A stretch of 64,000 nucleotides of DNA. Origin: Pseudomonas sp. Leaf48. Its GTDB lineage: Bacteria; Pseudomonadota; Gammaproteobacteria; Pseudomonadales; Pseudomonadaceae. The notes beneath the pieces were generated by a model, which saw only the letters and a list, made by a program, of their open reading frames with translations, did no database searches and was not told the origin of the DNA. The stretch covers positions 178,407-242,406 of the forward strand of contig NZ_LMLH01000023.1 of NCBI RefSeq assembly GCF_001421885.1, written 5' to 3'. Made by a program: the position numbers and the translations under genes. Below are positions 17,165-29,600 of the stretch, in pieces (positions within the stretch are counted from its first letter, which is position 1; every line of letters begins with the position of its first letter).

Positions 17165-18100
17165 CTACTTGCGCCGCCCGCGCCCGTTCGTTTGCACGGC
17201 GCTCGCGCGTTTGAGGGTGTCACTCGGCAATTCCTTGAACAGCGCGCGGTAGCTGCTGGAAAACCGTCCTAAATGCCAGAACGACCAGTTCATCGCCACT
17301 TCGGCCACAGTGGTTTGCGTCGGCGTGCAACTGAGCAACTCGCGGCGGGCGCTGTTCAGTCGGCGCAGGCGCAGCCATTGGGTCGGGGCCATGCCGGTGT
17401 AGGTCTTGAAGGCATGCTGCAACTGGCGCAGTGAAACCCCGGCAATCTGGGACAGTTCCAGCAGGTTAAGGTGTTCTTCCGGAGTATCCGCGGCCCATTC
17501 CCCTACCCGTTTCATGATCGCCCGCTCCCCCGCCCGGCGCTGCAACGCGCCCTGGTCGAGACACACGCAGGCGTTATCGAGGATGAACAGGCAGTCTTCC
17601 AGCAACTGCTCGGTCAGGGCTTCGCGGCTCGGCGGGTCGAAGGTCTGCGACAGGCGCGTAAGGGTGCCGCTGAGCCAGCGACTGAACAAGGCATTCTGCC
17701 GGGAGTTGAGCGGCGCCAGGAACAAGCCTTCGAGCCTGGCCATGTCCAGGCTGTGCCGTTGCACGAACTGCGGGCCGAACACCACGGCAATTTCCTGATA
17801 GTTCTCCGGGGTGATCCAGATATTTCGGCTTTCGCCATTGAGCAGGTAGAGCGCGTTGTCGCTGCGGTCGAAACAGAACGCCAACGAACCTTGGGGCGCG
17901 CTGAAATTCTGTTCGACCCGGGTGTTCATGGACTCTTCGTAAATCTCCACGCCCTGCAGGTCCAGATAGCGAATCTGGCCGGCGAAATGCCCCGGCGACA
18001 TCTGCTGGTAATGCTGCACCCAACCCGGCGTGGCGCGGATCTGCTCGGCGACATCGGCGGTGTTGAACGCTTGGACCTGTAGCGAGTTGCAGGTTGTCAT
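17165..18100 (-). CDS. AraC-family regulator of the polyamine genes
   Basis: A 311-residue protein with an N-terminal effector domain and a C-terminal AraC DNA-binding domain: LLELSQIAGVSLRQLQHAFK is the first helix-turn-helix, and VAEVAMNWSFWHLGRFSSSYRALFKELPSDTL the second, the latter typical of the EutR/OruR-like branch. The ATG at 18100 follows AGGGT; an upstream in-frame start would overlap the likely promoter. It is divergent from the gamma-glutamylpolyamine synthetase with 161 bases between starts, so it is the prime candidate activator of that operon, perhaps responding to a polyamine or its gamma-glutamyl product (inference). Confidence 0.82.
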   Translation of the reverse strand: MTTCNSLQVQAFNTADVAEQIRATPGWVQHYQQMSPGHFAGQIRYLDLQGVEIYEESMNTRVEQNFSAPQGSLAFCFDRSDNALYLLNGESRNIWITPENYQEIAVVFGPQFVQRHSLDMARLEGLFLAPLNSRQNALFSRWLSGTLTRLSQTFDPPSREALTEQLLEDCLFILDNACVCLDQGALQRRAGERAIMKRVGEWAADTPEEHLNLLELSQIAGVSLRQLQHAFKTYTGMAPTQWLRLRRLNSARRELLSCTPTQTTVAEVAMNWSFWHLGRFSSSYRALFKELPSDTLKRASAVQTNGRGRRK

Positions 18101-18261
18101 GGGCGACCCTGCGCACTCTTTTGGTGCGCTTTGTGCTGGATAAAGTGGATAGATGGAACGGCAAGGCTCGCCCAAGATAGTCGTCAACGCGCTACAGGGG
18201 AAGTGCCTGAAAGATGAAATCGGCTTGCCCTGGCGTTAATAAAACCAATAACGAGGTCTTT

Positions 18262-19620
18262 ATGAATGCCCCTTTCGATCAGCTGTTCACATGGCTGAAA
18301 GATCACAAGATTACCGAAGTCGAGTGCGTCGTCAGCGATCTGACCGGCATTGCACGCGGCAAAATCGCACCCACCAACAAGTTCCTGCATGAGCGAGGCA
18401 TGCGCCTGCCGGAAAGTGTGTTGTTGCAAACGGTAACCGGGGACTTTGTCGACGACGACATCTACTACGACCTGCTCGATCCGGCTGACATCGACATGGT
18501 CTGTAAGCCGGTGTCCGACGCCGTCTACGTAGTGCCATGGGCGATCGAGCCGACGGCCATCGTCATCCACGACACGTTCGACAAGTTCGGCAACCCGATC
18601 GAACTGTCGCCGCGCAACGTGCTCAAGAAAGTGCTGCAGCTGTACACCGACAAAGGCTGGAAGCCGATTGTCGCGCCGGAAATGGAGTTCTACCTGACCC
18701 AGCGCTGCGAAGATCCAGACTTGCCGCTCAAGGCACCACTGGGCCGTTCGGGCCGTGCGGAAAGCGGACGTCAGTCGTTCTCCATCGATGCCGCCAACGA
18801 ATTCGATCCGCTGTTCGAAGACGTCTATGACTGGTGCGAACTGCAGGGCCTGGACCTCGACACGCTGATCCACGAAGACGGCCCGGCGCAGATGGAAATC
18901 AACTTCCGTCACGGCGATGCCCTGGACCTGGCCGACCAGATCACCGTATTCAAACGCACCATGCGTGAGGCGGCGCTCAAGCACAATGTCGCGGCGACCT
19001 TCATGGCCAAGCCGGTGGGCGATGAGCCGGGCAGCGCGATGCACATTCACCAGAGCGTGGTCGAGATCGCCACCGGCAAGCCGATTTTCGCCGATGCCGA
19101 TGGCAACATGAGCGAACTGTTCCTGCACCACATTGGCGGCTTGCAGAAGTACATCCCGAAATTGCTGCCGATGTTCGCGCCGAACGTCAACTCGTTCCGC
19201 CGTTTCCTGCCGGACACCTCGGCACCGGTCAACGTCGAGTGGGGTGAAGAGAACCGTACCGTCGGCCTGCGTGTACCGACTTCAAGCCCCGATGCCATGC
19301 GCGTGGAAAACCGTTTGCCGGGGGCCGACGCCAACCCGTACCTGGCGATCGCCGCCAGTCTGTTGTGCGGTTACCTGGGCATGGTCGAACACATCGAGCC
19401 AAGCGCAGCCGTTCAGGGTCGTGCCTATGAGCGCCGCAACCTGCGCTTGCCGATCACCATCGAAGACGCCCTGACCCGCATGGAAGAGTGCGAAACCATC
19501 GGCCGTTATCTGGGCGACAAGTTCGTGCGTGGCTACGTCGCGGTCAAACGCGCCGAGCACGAGAACTTCAAGCGGGTGATCAGTTCGTGGGAGCGGGAGT
19601 TCCTGATGCTGAGCGTTTAA
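18262..19620 (+). CDS. puuA: Gamma-glutamylpolyamine synthetase (glutamine synthetase family)
   Basis: A 452-residue glutamine-synthetase-fold enzyme. Visible signatures: a catalytic-domain APEMEFYL (about 139), QMEINFRHGDAL, AMHIHQS (substrate/ATP site), and NRLPGADANPYLAIAA near the C terminus. The N-terminal CVVSDLTGIARGK is typical of GlnA-like proteins that ligate glutamate to putrescine or other amines rather than ammonia (PuuA, or PauA of P. aeruginosa). GAGGT precedes the ATG. A binding protein and FAD oxidase of the same route follow on the same strand, though a REP cluster separates the first two genes. Confidence 0.87.
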   Translation: MNAPFDQLFTWLKDHKITEVECVVSDLTGIARGKIAPTNKFLHERGMRLPESVLLQTVTGDFVDDDIYYDLLDPADIDMVCKPVSDAVYVVPWAIEPTAIVIHDTFDKFGNPIELSPRNVLKKVLQLYTDKGWKPIVAPEMEFYLTQRCEDPDLPLKAPLGRSGRAESGRQSFSIDAANEFDPLFEDVYDWCELQGLDLDTLIHEDGPAQMEINFRHGDALDLADQITVFKRTMREAALKHNVAATFMAKPVGDEPGSAMHIHQSVVEIATGKPIFADADGNMSELFLHHIGGLQKYIPKLLPMFAPNVNSFRRFLPDTSAPVNVEWGEENRTVGLRVPTSSPDAMRVENRLPGADANPYLAIAASLLCGYLGMVEHIEPSAAVQGRAYERRNLRLPITIEDALTRMEECETIGRYLGDKFVRGYVAVKRAEHENFKRVISSWEREFLMLSV

Positions 19621-19652
19621 AAGACAATGCTCCCCATGAGTCCGCGTTCCCC

Positions 19653-22233
<2,581 letters not shown>

Positions 22234-22237
<4 letters not shown>

Positions 22238-22365
22238 CCCGCAACGCTTCCTGTGCGCACCTCACCGCTGCGCACATAGCGGGCGATGAGCACGCCGGCA
22301 GCGCCCGGGATCGCAGCGATCAGCAGGGGGGCGCGCCCTGATGGATAGTCGAACGAGGGACCGTG
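22234..22365 (-). pseudogene. Possible 3' remnant of a membrane protein gene
   Basis: On the minus strand an open stretch ends at TAG 22236-22234 and reads, near its end, LLIAAIPGAAGVLIARYVR followed by a polar tail. This looks like a last transmembrane helix and cytoplasmic tail of a transporter. There is no start codon: an in-frame TAA stops the frame about 150 bases upstream, and the gap is too short for a whole gene. I read it as the surviving end of a deleted gene. Its stop overlaps the stop of the PuuB-like gene in a CTAG palindrome. Confidence 0.35.
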
Positions 22366-22491
22366 AAATCGACAGTGCGATGGGCAATGCCAGCGGTAGA
22401 TGACTTATCCAGCGGCTCTCGATACCCTTTCGTACCCAGTTGCCTGACAATGCTCCAGGTCAAAACCACAATCCGGCAAGACGTACGAATC

Positions 22492-24000
22492 ATGAAATCC
22501 TCCGCAGGTTTGCTGTTGTCAGGTATCGAACTGGATCCTGCCAGCGCGATTCCCTTGTACCGCCAACTCTACTTGCAGATTCGCAAACAGATTCTCAGTG
22601 GAAGGATTCAAGGCGGCGTGCGCCTGCCATCGACCCGGACCTTGAGCAACGAGCTGAAGCTTTCGCGAATCACCATTCTCAATGCATTCGATCAACTGAT
22701 TGCCGAAGGTTTTCTGACCTCGCGTACCGGGGCCGGCACCTATGTCGGCAACGAGTGGGAGAACCGCGGTAGTGCCGACGATCAGCCGCAGCCCCCGCCT
22801 CCTCGGCTGTCTGACCTGAGCCACTCCATGCTGTCTCTGCGCAGCAGTCACTTTCAGGGCGTTTCCTATGAAAGCTGGGCTGCGCAGACACCGACCTCGT
22901 TCCTGCCCAGCCACAGCGCCTACGACGCATTCCCGCAAGCGGTGTGGAAGCGCCTGATGAACCGCCACCTGCATAAACCGACCAAGGCCCTGCTTGGCTA
23001 TGGCGAACTGCAAGGCTTGCAGAGCCTGCGCCAGGCCATTGCCGAGTACGTCTTTGATGCCCGTGGCATCGACTGCAGTGCCGGGCAGGTGGTGATCGTC
23101 TCCGGCGCCCAGCAAGCCTTTAACCTGCTGGGCATGCTGCTGCTCAATCCACAGGACAGCGTGTGGATGGAGGACCCGGGGCATATCGCGGCTCGCATCG
23201 CCTTCCAGGCCCAGGGTGGTCAGGTGGTACCGTTGCGCATCGACGATCAGGGTATTGATGTCGAACAAGGCCTGGCCCGGTGTCCCGAAGCCCGCCTGGC
23301 GTTTACCACACCTTCGCGCCAGCATCCCCTGGGCATCACCATGAGTTCCGCCCGACGCCAGGCCCTCATCGATTGGGCTGCCCGCAACCAGAGCTGGATC
23401 ATCGAGGACGACTGCGACAGTGAGTTTCGCTACAACGGCCGTCTCCTGCCTGCGCTCTATGCCATGGACCAAGGGGCCAGGGTGATCTACGTCGGAACGT
23501 TCAGCAAAGTGCTCTTCCCTTCGCTGCGACTGGGTTACGTGATACTGCCGCAGGCCCTGATCGAACCTTTCTGTACCCTGCGTGCGGTCATGGATCGCAG
23601 CCCTCCCACACTGCTGCAGGCCGTGACGGCGGACTTCATGGGCGAAGGCCACTTCATCGGCCATATACGGCGCATGCGTGCGCTGTATACGGCTCGTCAG
23701 CAAGCCTTGGTCGAACAACTGCAGCAGCGCCTGAACGGTTTCTTCAAGGTCACTGCGGTGGATGCCGGCATGCACTTGATCGCCTGGCTGCCGGCGCATC
23801 TGGATGACGCCGCCATCGCCAGGGAACTGGCCCAACACAATATTCACACCTATGCCTTGAGCGACTACTGCCTCGAACATGTCCTGCCGCCCGCGCTGCT
23901 GATCGGTTTTGCCAGCACACCTGAAGATCAGGCCAGGGAGCGAGTCGAAGCACTTGCCCAAGCCTTGAGCAACATGGGCTATCTGCAAAAGGCCACTTGA
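22492..24000 (+). CDS. MocR-family regulator (GntR HTH fused to aminotransferase fold)
   Basis: A 502-residue protein: a GntR winged helix in residues about 18-85 (AIPLYRQLYLQIRKQILSG, LPSTRTLSNELKLSR), a Pro-rich linker near 95-105, and a fold-type I aminotransferase domain. The PLP lysine is in GTFSKVLFPSLRLGY, with EDDCDSEFRY upstream. MocR proteins use PLP or an amino compound as effector and seldom act as enzymes. It precedes a TIM-barrel gene and MFS carrier on the same strand and may control them. The start has only a weak ribosome-binding site; upstream starts would run into non-coding sequence. Confidence 0.85.
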   Translation: MKSSAGLLLSGIELDPASAIPLYRQLYLQIRKQILSGRIQGGVRLPSTRTLSNELKLSRITILNAFDQLIAEGFLTSRTGAGTYVGNEWENRGSADDQPQPPPPRLSDLSHSMLSLRSSHFQGVSYESWAAQTPTSFLPSHSAYDAFPQAVWKRLMNRHLHKPTKALLGYGELQGLQSLRQAIAEYVFDARGIDCSAGQVVIVSGAQQAFNLLGMLLLNPQDSVWMEDPGHIAARIAFQAQGGQVVPLRIDDQGIDVEQGLARCPEARLAFTTPSRQHPLGITMSSARRQALIDWAARNQSWIIEDDCDSEFRYNGRLLPALYAMDQGARVIYVGTFSKVLFPSLRLGYVILPQALIEPFCTLRAVMDRSPPTLLQAVTADFMGEGHFIGHIRRMRALYTARQQALVEQLQQRLNGFFKVTAVDAGMHLIAWLPAHLDDAAIARELAQHNIHTYALSDYCLEHVLPPALLIGFASTPEDQARERVEALAQALSNMGYLQKAT

Positions 24001-24111
24001 GTAAGACAAGTGGTCTTATGATTTAACTGATAATGGATCTATCGAGAGTTCCCGGCTGGCGCGATAAAGGCTGCGCCGGCAGACCCGGCGTCTGAACCAG
24101 GAACGACTCGA

Positions 24112-25182
24112 ATGAACAATAAGATCCAGGAACGTTTCAATGCCTTGCTCAGCCACAAGGTTGTCGAGACCGACGCACCGCCAGTACTGACTCAAGCGCT
24201 GGCTCGGCAGCTGCTCGACCGCCTGGGCCAACTGCGCCTGTTTGCCCATGCCTATCCCCTGCTGACCAACCTCACCCACGGTCGCGTCAAGCCGGCCGAC
24301 CTGTTGGACTTCGCCTATCGCCACGAACTGCAGGGTCTGAGCCTGCATTTGCTCGACGGCGAGGAAAACAGCTTGAGCCAGATGACTGCCGGGCAACTCC
24401 AGGCGTTTGCCGAAAAGGCCCGCGGGCTCGAACTGGATGTGCACCTGGAAATCAGCAGCACGCGCAAACAGGACGTCGATCAAGTGATCGCCATTGCCAA
24501 GGCCGTGGGCACCCGCAACATCCGCGTCTACTCGCGCTACGAAGGTGCGCTGTCGCGGGTCATGGACGTGATCGAATCCGACCTGCATTACCTTGCCCGG
24601 CAAGCTGACGAGCATGACCTGTACTTCGATTTCGAACAGCACGAGGAACTCAAGAGCGCCGAGATCGCGCAACTGCTCAACCGTCTCAATCACCCTCGCC
24701 TGCATGCCTTGTTCGACTTCGGCAACATGATCAATGCCTGCGAGCAGCCCCTGCAGGCCCTTCGTACACTGGCGCCGCACATTCGCCAGACCCACCTGAA
24801 GGGCGTGCGCATCGTCCCCGAACTCAACGGCTTCGGCCATTACGGCGTGCAGCAAGGTTGCGCCGAAGATGACCTGCCCAACGCGCGCATGTTGTTCGAA
24901 CTGTTGATGCTCGGTGAAACAACCCCGCAAGTGATCGCGTTCATCCTCGAACAGGAAAATCACTACGTGGCTCCGGCGTTCCGGCAGACCGATGAGGCTG
25001 CCGACCCTTTTATCGCTTACCGGGAAATGAGTGATACGCCGCTGCCATCGGGTTACTCGCTGGAGCGAATGCTGGCTGACGAACACCGCTGGGCGAACAA
25101 CCAGGTCGCTTACGTAAGAAGTCTGCTGGCGGAGTTTCGAACTCTGGCCGAATTGACCCTGGCCAACCCTTCGACGCATTGA
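24112..25182 (+). CDS. Sugar phosphate isomerase/epimerase-like TIM-barrel protein
   Basis: A 356-residue protein of the xylose-isomerase-like TIM barrel superfamily. Likely metal ligands lie in FDFEQHEE (about 177-184), ALFDFGNM (Asp) and IRQTHLKGVR (His), the usual order in this fold; HELQGLSLHLLDGEEN holds an early active-site His. Members isomerise, epimerise or dehydrate sugars and inositol derivatives. It lies between a MocR regulator and an MFS carrier with 43 bases to the latter, so it probably acts on the imported compound. No specific substrate can be deduced. Confidence 0.76.
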   Translation: MNNKIQERFNALLSHKVVETDAPPVLTQALARQLLDRLGQLRLFAHAYPLLTNLTHGRVKPADLLDFAYRHELQGLSLHLLDGEENSLSQMTAGQLQAFAEKARGLELDVHLEISSTRKQDVDQVIAIAKAVGTRNIRVYSRYEGALSRVMDVIESDLHYLARQADEHDLYFDFEQHEELKSAEIAQLLNRLNHPRLHALFDFGNMINACEQPLQALRTLAPHIRQTHLKGVRIVPELNGFGHYGVQQGCAEDDLPNARMLFELLMLGETTPQVIAFILEQENHYVAPAFRQTDEAADPFIAYREMSDTPLPSGYSLERMLADEHRWANNQVAYVRSLLAEFRTLAELTLANPSTH

Positions 25183-25225
25183 CCTGACACGCAACAGTGA
25201 TTACCAATTCGCCTGGAGTACAAAA

Positions 25226-26491
25226 ATGACAACTCGTGACAAGGCCAAATGGCTCAGATTCCTGATTCTCATCCTCGGTGGCGGCACCATCTACAAGCTG
25301 GCAAACCTCAAGGATGCCTTTTATGTGCCCATGCAGGAATTCATGGGCCTGAGCCACACGCAAATCGGCTTGCTGCTCAGCGCCAATGCCATCATCGCCA
25401 CTGCGCTGTTCGTCGTGGGCGGCATGCTGGCGGACCGTTTCGATACACGAAAACTGATTCCTCTGGGCCTGCTCGGCACCGGCAGCCTGGGGCTCTACCT
25501 GGCGACCTTCCCGCCCTTCAACAGCCTGCTGATTGTATTTTGCCTGTTGGCGGTCTGCGCCGACTGCCTCTTCTGGCCATCGCTGCTCAAGGCCATCCGC
25601 AATCTCGGCGACGACAAGGAGCAAGGCCGGCTGTTCGGTCTATTGGAAGGTGGCCGTGGTGTCATTGATACCCTGGTCGCCTTCTCTGCGCTGGGAGTCT
25701 TCGTCGCCATGGGTTCCGGGGAAACCGGACTGAAGTCGGCGATTGTGTTTTACTCGGTCATCGACATTCTGGCCGGTACCCTGACCTGGATCCTGCTCAA
25801 GAGCGGCACCGCACAGTCGACTGCCAAGCCGAAGAACGGATTGGCGAACCTGCTCGAAGCGGTCAAGGTGCCGGGCATCTGGCTGGTCAGCCTCAACGTG
25901 TTCATGGTTTACATCGTCTACTGCGGCTTGACCTATTTCATTCCCTACCTCAAAGAGATGTATGGGCTGCCGGTGGCACTGGTAGGCGCCTACGGCATCA
26001 TCAATCAGTATTTCCTCAAGATCCTCGGCGGCCCGGCCGGAGGCTTTATCGCCGACAAGCAGTTCAAGAGCACCAGTCGTTACCTGAAATGGGCGTTCCT
26101 GGCCTTGCTGCCGCTGATGGGCGTGATCCTGCTGATCCCCAAGAGTCCCAGCTTCATCTACGCGGGCATGGCCGCCACCCTGTCCTTCGCGCTGATTGTC
26201 TTTTCCATGCGCGGCGTGTTCTGGGCACCCATGGGTGAAGTGGGCATCCCTCAGCACATCACCGGCTCGGCGTTCGGTATCGGTTGTCTGATCGGCTATG
26301 CACCGGGCATGTTCGCTTACGTGGTCTACGGCGCGATACTCGACCATTTCCCTGGACAGCAGGGCTACAACTACGTGTTCAGTCTGATGAGCGTATTGGC
26401 CGTTATCGGGTTCGTGGTGTCCAGCCTGCTGTATCAGGCTGTGCGCAGCAACGCCTCGACCTCAGCTGAAGTGGGTGTGGCGCAAGCTTGA
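25226..26491 (+). CDS. MFS transporter
   Basis: A 421-residue twelve-helix carrier with the loop 2-3 motif GGMLADRFDTRK and the hydrophilic central loop around residues 190-210 (KSGTAQSTAKPKNG). The conserved YKLANLKDAFYVPMQEF in helix 1 recalls the YihN-type subgroup. CTGGAG is upstream of the ATG. As the third gene after a MocR regulator and a TIM-barrel enzyme it is the probable importer of that pathway. Substrate unknown. Confidence 0.82.
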   Translation: MTTRDKAKWLRFLILILGGGTIYKLANLKDAFYVPMQEFMGLSHTQIGLLLSANAIIATALFVVGGMLADRFDTRKLIPLGLLGTGSLGLYLATFPPFNSLLIVFCLLAVCADCLFWPSLLKAIRNLGDDKEQGRLFGLLEGGRGVIDTLVAFSALGVFVAMGSGETGLKSAIVFYSVIDILAGTLTWILLKSGTAQSTAKPKNGLANLLEAVKVPGIWLVSLNVFMVYIVYCGLTYFIPYLKEMYGLPVALVGAYGIINQYFLKILGGPAGGFIADKQFKSTSRYLKWAFLALLPLMGVILLIPKSPSFIYAGMAATLSFALIVFSMRGVFWAPMGEVGIPQHITGSAFGIGCLIGYAPGMFAYVVYGAILDHFPGQQGYNYVFSLMSVLAVIGFVVSSLLYQAVRSNASTSAEVGVAQA

Positions 26492-26519
26492 GCTTGGCCC
26501 TGTTGAACTGAAACCGGCG

Positions 26520-26552
26520 GGCCAGGTGCTATGCACATTGCAGCACCTGGCC
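26520..26552. repeat. Perfect 11-bp inverted repeat between convergent genes
   Basis: GGCCAGGTGCT (26520-26530) and AGCACCTGGCC (26542-26552) enclose an eleven-base loop. It sits between the stops of the MFS carrier and the hybrid kinase gene. There is no T-run on either side, but a strong hairpin here could mark both mRNA ends. Just to the right is a short direct repeat GCTGGCAGATCAG in two copies. Confidence 0.5.
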
Positions 26553-26632
26553 AACCAACGCTGGCAGATCAGCGCTGGCAGATCAGTCTTGCCAATCAGC
26601 CCGGCTATACGCCTGTTTCGCCGGCGGGAGGA

Positions 26633-29600
26633 TCAGGACAGCGTTTCCAGTAATTCCAGTGCCTGATCGAAATCGAAGCTCTCGGCTTGCCGGACAACCC
26701 GATGCAACTGCTCGACCACCCGAGGGCCTGACGCCAGCCCCTGCAGTTTGTGCAAGGCAGTCAGCACCTCGGTGTCACTCTCGGCCAGCAGGTATCGGAC
26801 GTGGGCCAATTGCGTGTGCCATTCTTTGTCCAAAGGTGGCGTGGCAGATGCATCCAGGGACGAGGTCGGTTCGTTCAGCGCCGATAATCCTTCCAGCACC
26901 GGTGTCAGACAGCGTTCGACTTGCTCCAGTCGCTGTGCCAGTTCCTGCTCGTCTGCTCCCCTCTGGCACGCCAGCTCCAGGGCGCTGGCCGCCTGCGCCA
27001 CGTCCAGGGCACCGATGTTGCCCGCCGTACCGCGCAAGGTATGGGCCAGCCTGGCCGTTGCCGAAGGATCACTTTCATCCTGGGCTGCGAGGAACGCAGT
27101 GGAGAAATCCTGCTGGCTGGCGTGAAACTTGCGCAGCAGGCGCAGGTACAGTTCGACTTTGCCCATGCAGGTGGCAAGACCCGCCTGCAGATCAATACCA
27201 GGGAGGCTGCCGGGCAAGCCCGTGGTCGGTACTGCAGTGACCGGTGAAACTTCGGTCGCGGGTGCACTACGGCCTGCCCGCGGATGTATCCACCGGGCCA
27301 GAGTGGCGAACATGTCTTCGATGTTCAACGGCTTGGAGATGTGATCGTTCATGCCGCAGGCAAGCGCCCGCTCGCGGTCCCCGGCCATGGCATTGGCGGT
27401 CATGGCGATCACCGGCAGCTGCGCCCAGCGTGGCTGCTCGCGTATTCTGGCGGTAGCGGTGTAGCCGTCCATCACCGGCATTTGGCAGTCCATCAACACC
27501 CCGTCGAAGTCGGCGTCTCGCTCCAGTTGCTCGAGCGCCTCTGCTCCGTGGACGGCCAGACACAGCTCGATTCCGGCGCTCTCGAGCAGTTCACACGCCA
27601 GTTCCCGGTTCAGGTCATTGTCCTCCACCAGCAGCAGTCGCGCGCCACGCAGGCTGGCCATGACGCTGGCGCTCTGGCCGAGCCGCGCGCTGGCCCGGGT
27701 ATCGCTGAGGGGGATCTTGCCGAGCATCGCGCACAACGACTCAAGCAAAGTCGACGGAGTGACTGGCTTGGTCAGCACCATCGGCAATTGAATGTCATGC
27801 CGGTCGGCCTCTAAGCGCATCTCCTCGTTACCAAACGCGGTGACCATGATGACTTGAGGGGTTTGTACCATTTTGGCGGCATGCATCTGCCGCACCGTCT
27901 CCACACCGTCCATGCCCGGCATGCGCCAATCCATGAGCACCAGGTCATAGGGCCGTGCCTTGGTTTGGGCCTCCTGCAGCATGCTCAGTGCCACTTTTCC
28001 GCTGTGTGCGACGTCGACCTGGACGCCGAAACTGCGTGCCATGGTGGAAAGAATCTCGCGGGCGCTGGCATTGTCGTCGACCACCAGCACACGGGTGCCG
28101 ACCAATTCGTCGGCGGTCGCCATGCGCCGCAACTGGCCTTCGCGTTGCACGCCCAGGCTCACCTCGAAATGAAAAACGGAGCCTTGACCCGGCTCGCTCT
28201 CGACCCAAATATTGCCGCCCATCAGCTCCACCAGATGTCGGGAGATGGCCAGGCCCAACCCGGTCCCGCCGTACTTGCGCGTGGTAGAGCTGTCGGCCTG
28301 GCTGAACGGCTGAAACAGGCGTGAGCATTGCTCGCTGCTCATGCCGATGCCGCTGTCACGCACCCAGAAGTGTAACTGCGCCTGCTCCCCTGCACCGCCG
28401 CGCTGCTCTACGCCGAGAACGATCTCGCCCTGCTCGGTGAATTTCGTCGCATTGTTGCCCAGGTTGACCAACACCTGGCCCAGGCGCAATGGGTCGCCGA
28501 TCAACGCGGTCGGCAGTTTGGCTGCGATGCTGAACAGCAATTCCAGGCCTTTGTCCTCGGCTTTGAGGCCAATCATGCTGGCAAAGCCTTCAAGCACGTC
28601 CTCCAGGTGAAAGGGAATGTGCTCCAGATGCAGCTTGCCGGCCTCGATCCTTGAGAAATCGAGGATGTCGTTGATGATGACCAACAAATACTCTGCCGAG
28701 CGATGGACCTTTTCGATGTAGTTGCGCTGGCGCGGGTCAAGATCGGTGCGCAATGCCAAGTGGCTCATGCCGATGATGGCATTCATCGGTGTGCGGATCT
28801 CGTGGCTCATGGTCGCCAGGAAGTTGCTCTTGGCCCGAGTCGCCTCTTCTGCCGCCTCGCGTGCGCGTTGCACCTCGGCCTCGGCGGTCTTGCGCTCGGT
28901 GATGTCAAAGTACCAGTTGGCCCCGATGCCCAACTCCCCCAGCTTGAGCGTGACCGCCGAAACCAGTACTTCCAGGGGTTCACCGGCGGCGCACTGCAGG
29001 CTGCCTTCGAAGTTCAGCACCGTACCCTGGGCTGCCGCGGCGAGGAAACTTTGGTGTGCCTGCGGGTCAACCCAGAACTGCCCCGGGTCCGTCGCTTCAA
29101 GTTCAGCGAAGCGGACCCCGAACAAGCTTTCGAACTGCGGATTGCAGTAAGTCGGACGGCCATCGGCACCTCTGATCACCATGGCCACCGGGCTGCTGTC
29201 GAGCACTGCGCGCAGCTGTGCCTCGGTAGCACGCAACGCCGATTGCTGGGACTCGAGTACCTTTGCCTGCTCCTTGAGTTGCAACGCCTGTTCTGCGACT
29301 TCACTGGCCTGGCGACGAGTTTCTGCCAATAGCGACTTCACCGCCTGATTGCGCTCCATGATCGCCATGGCCGCAGCCAGGCGAGGGGTGGCTTCATGCA
29401 ACAGCTGCATCTCGCGCTCGCCTAACGGCGCCAGTGCGGCAAGCTCCAGTACCCCAAGCAACCGCGCACCATGCACGATCGGTTGCAACAGCATGCAACT
29501 GGCCACGGTCTCGCCAAGCGGTGTGTGCAGACGCCGGTAATACTCGGGCGGCGCCTGAAACTGTCGCGGCTGACGGTCCACCGCGCACTGTCCCAACAGC

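Noticed and set aside
22519..24009. Long open frame (496 codons) on the minus strand opposite the MocR gene
   Set aside because: It mirrors the codons of a strongly supported MocR protein; its translation is low-complexity and has no recognisable domain. Long antisense frames are expected in GC-rich DNA.
24016..25194. 392-codon minus-strand frame opposite the TIM-barrel gene
   Set aside because: Shadow of the real gene; its product has no recognisable fold.
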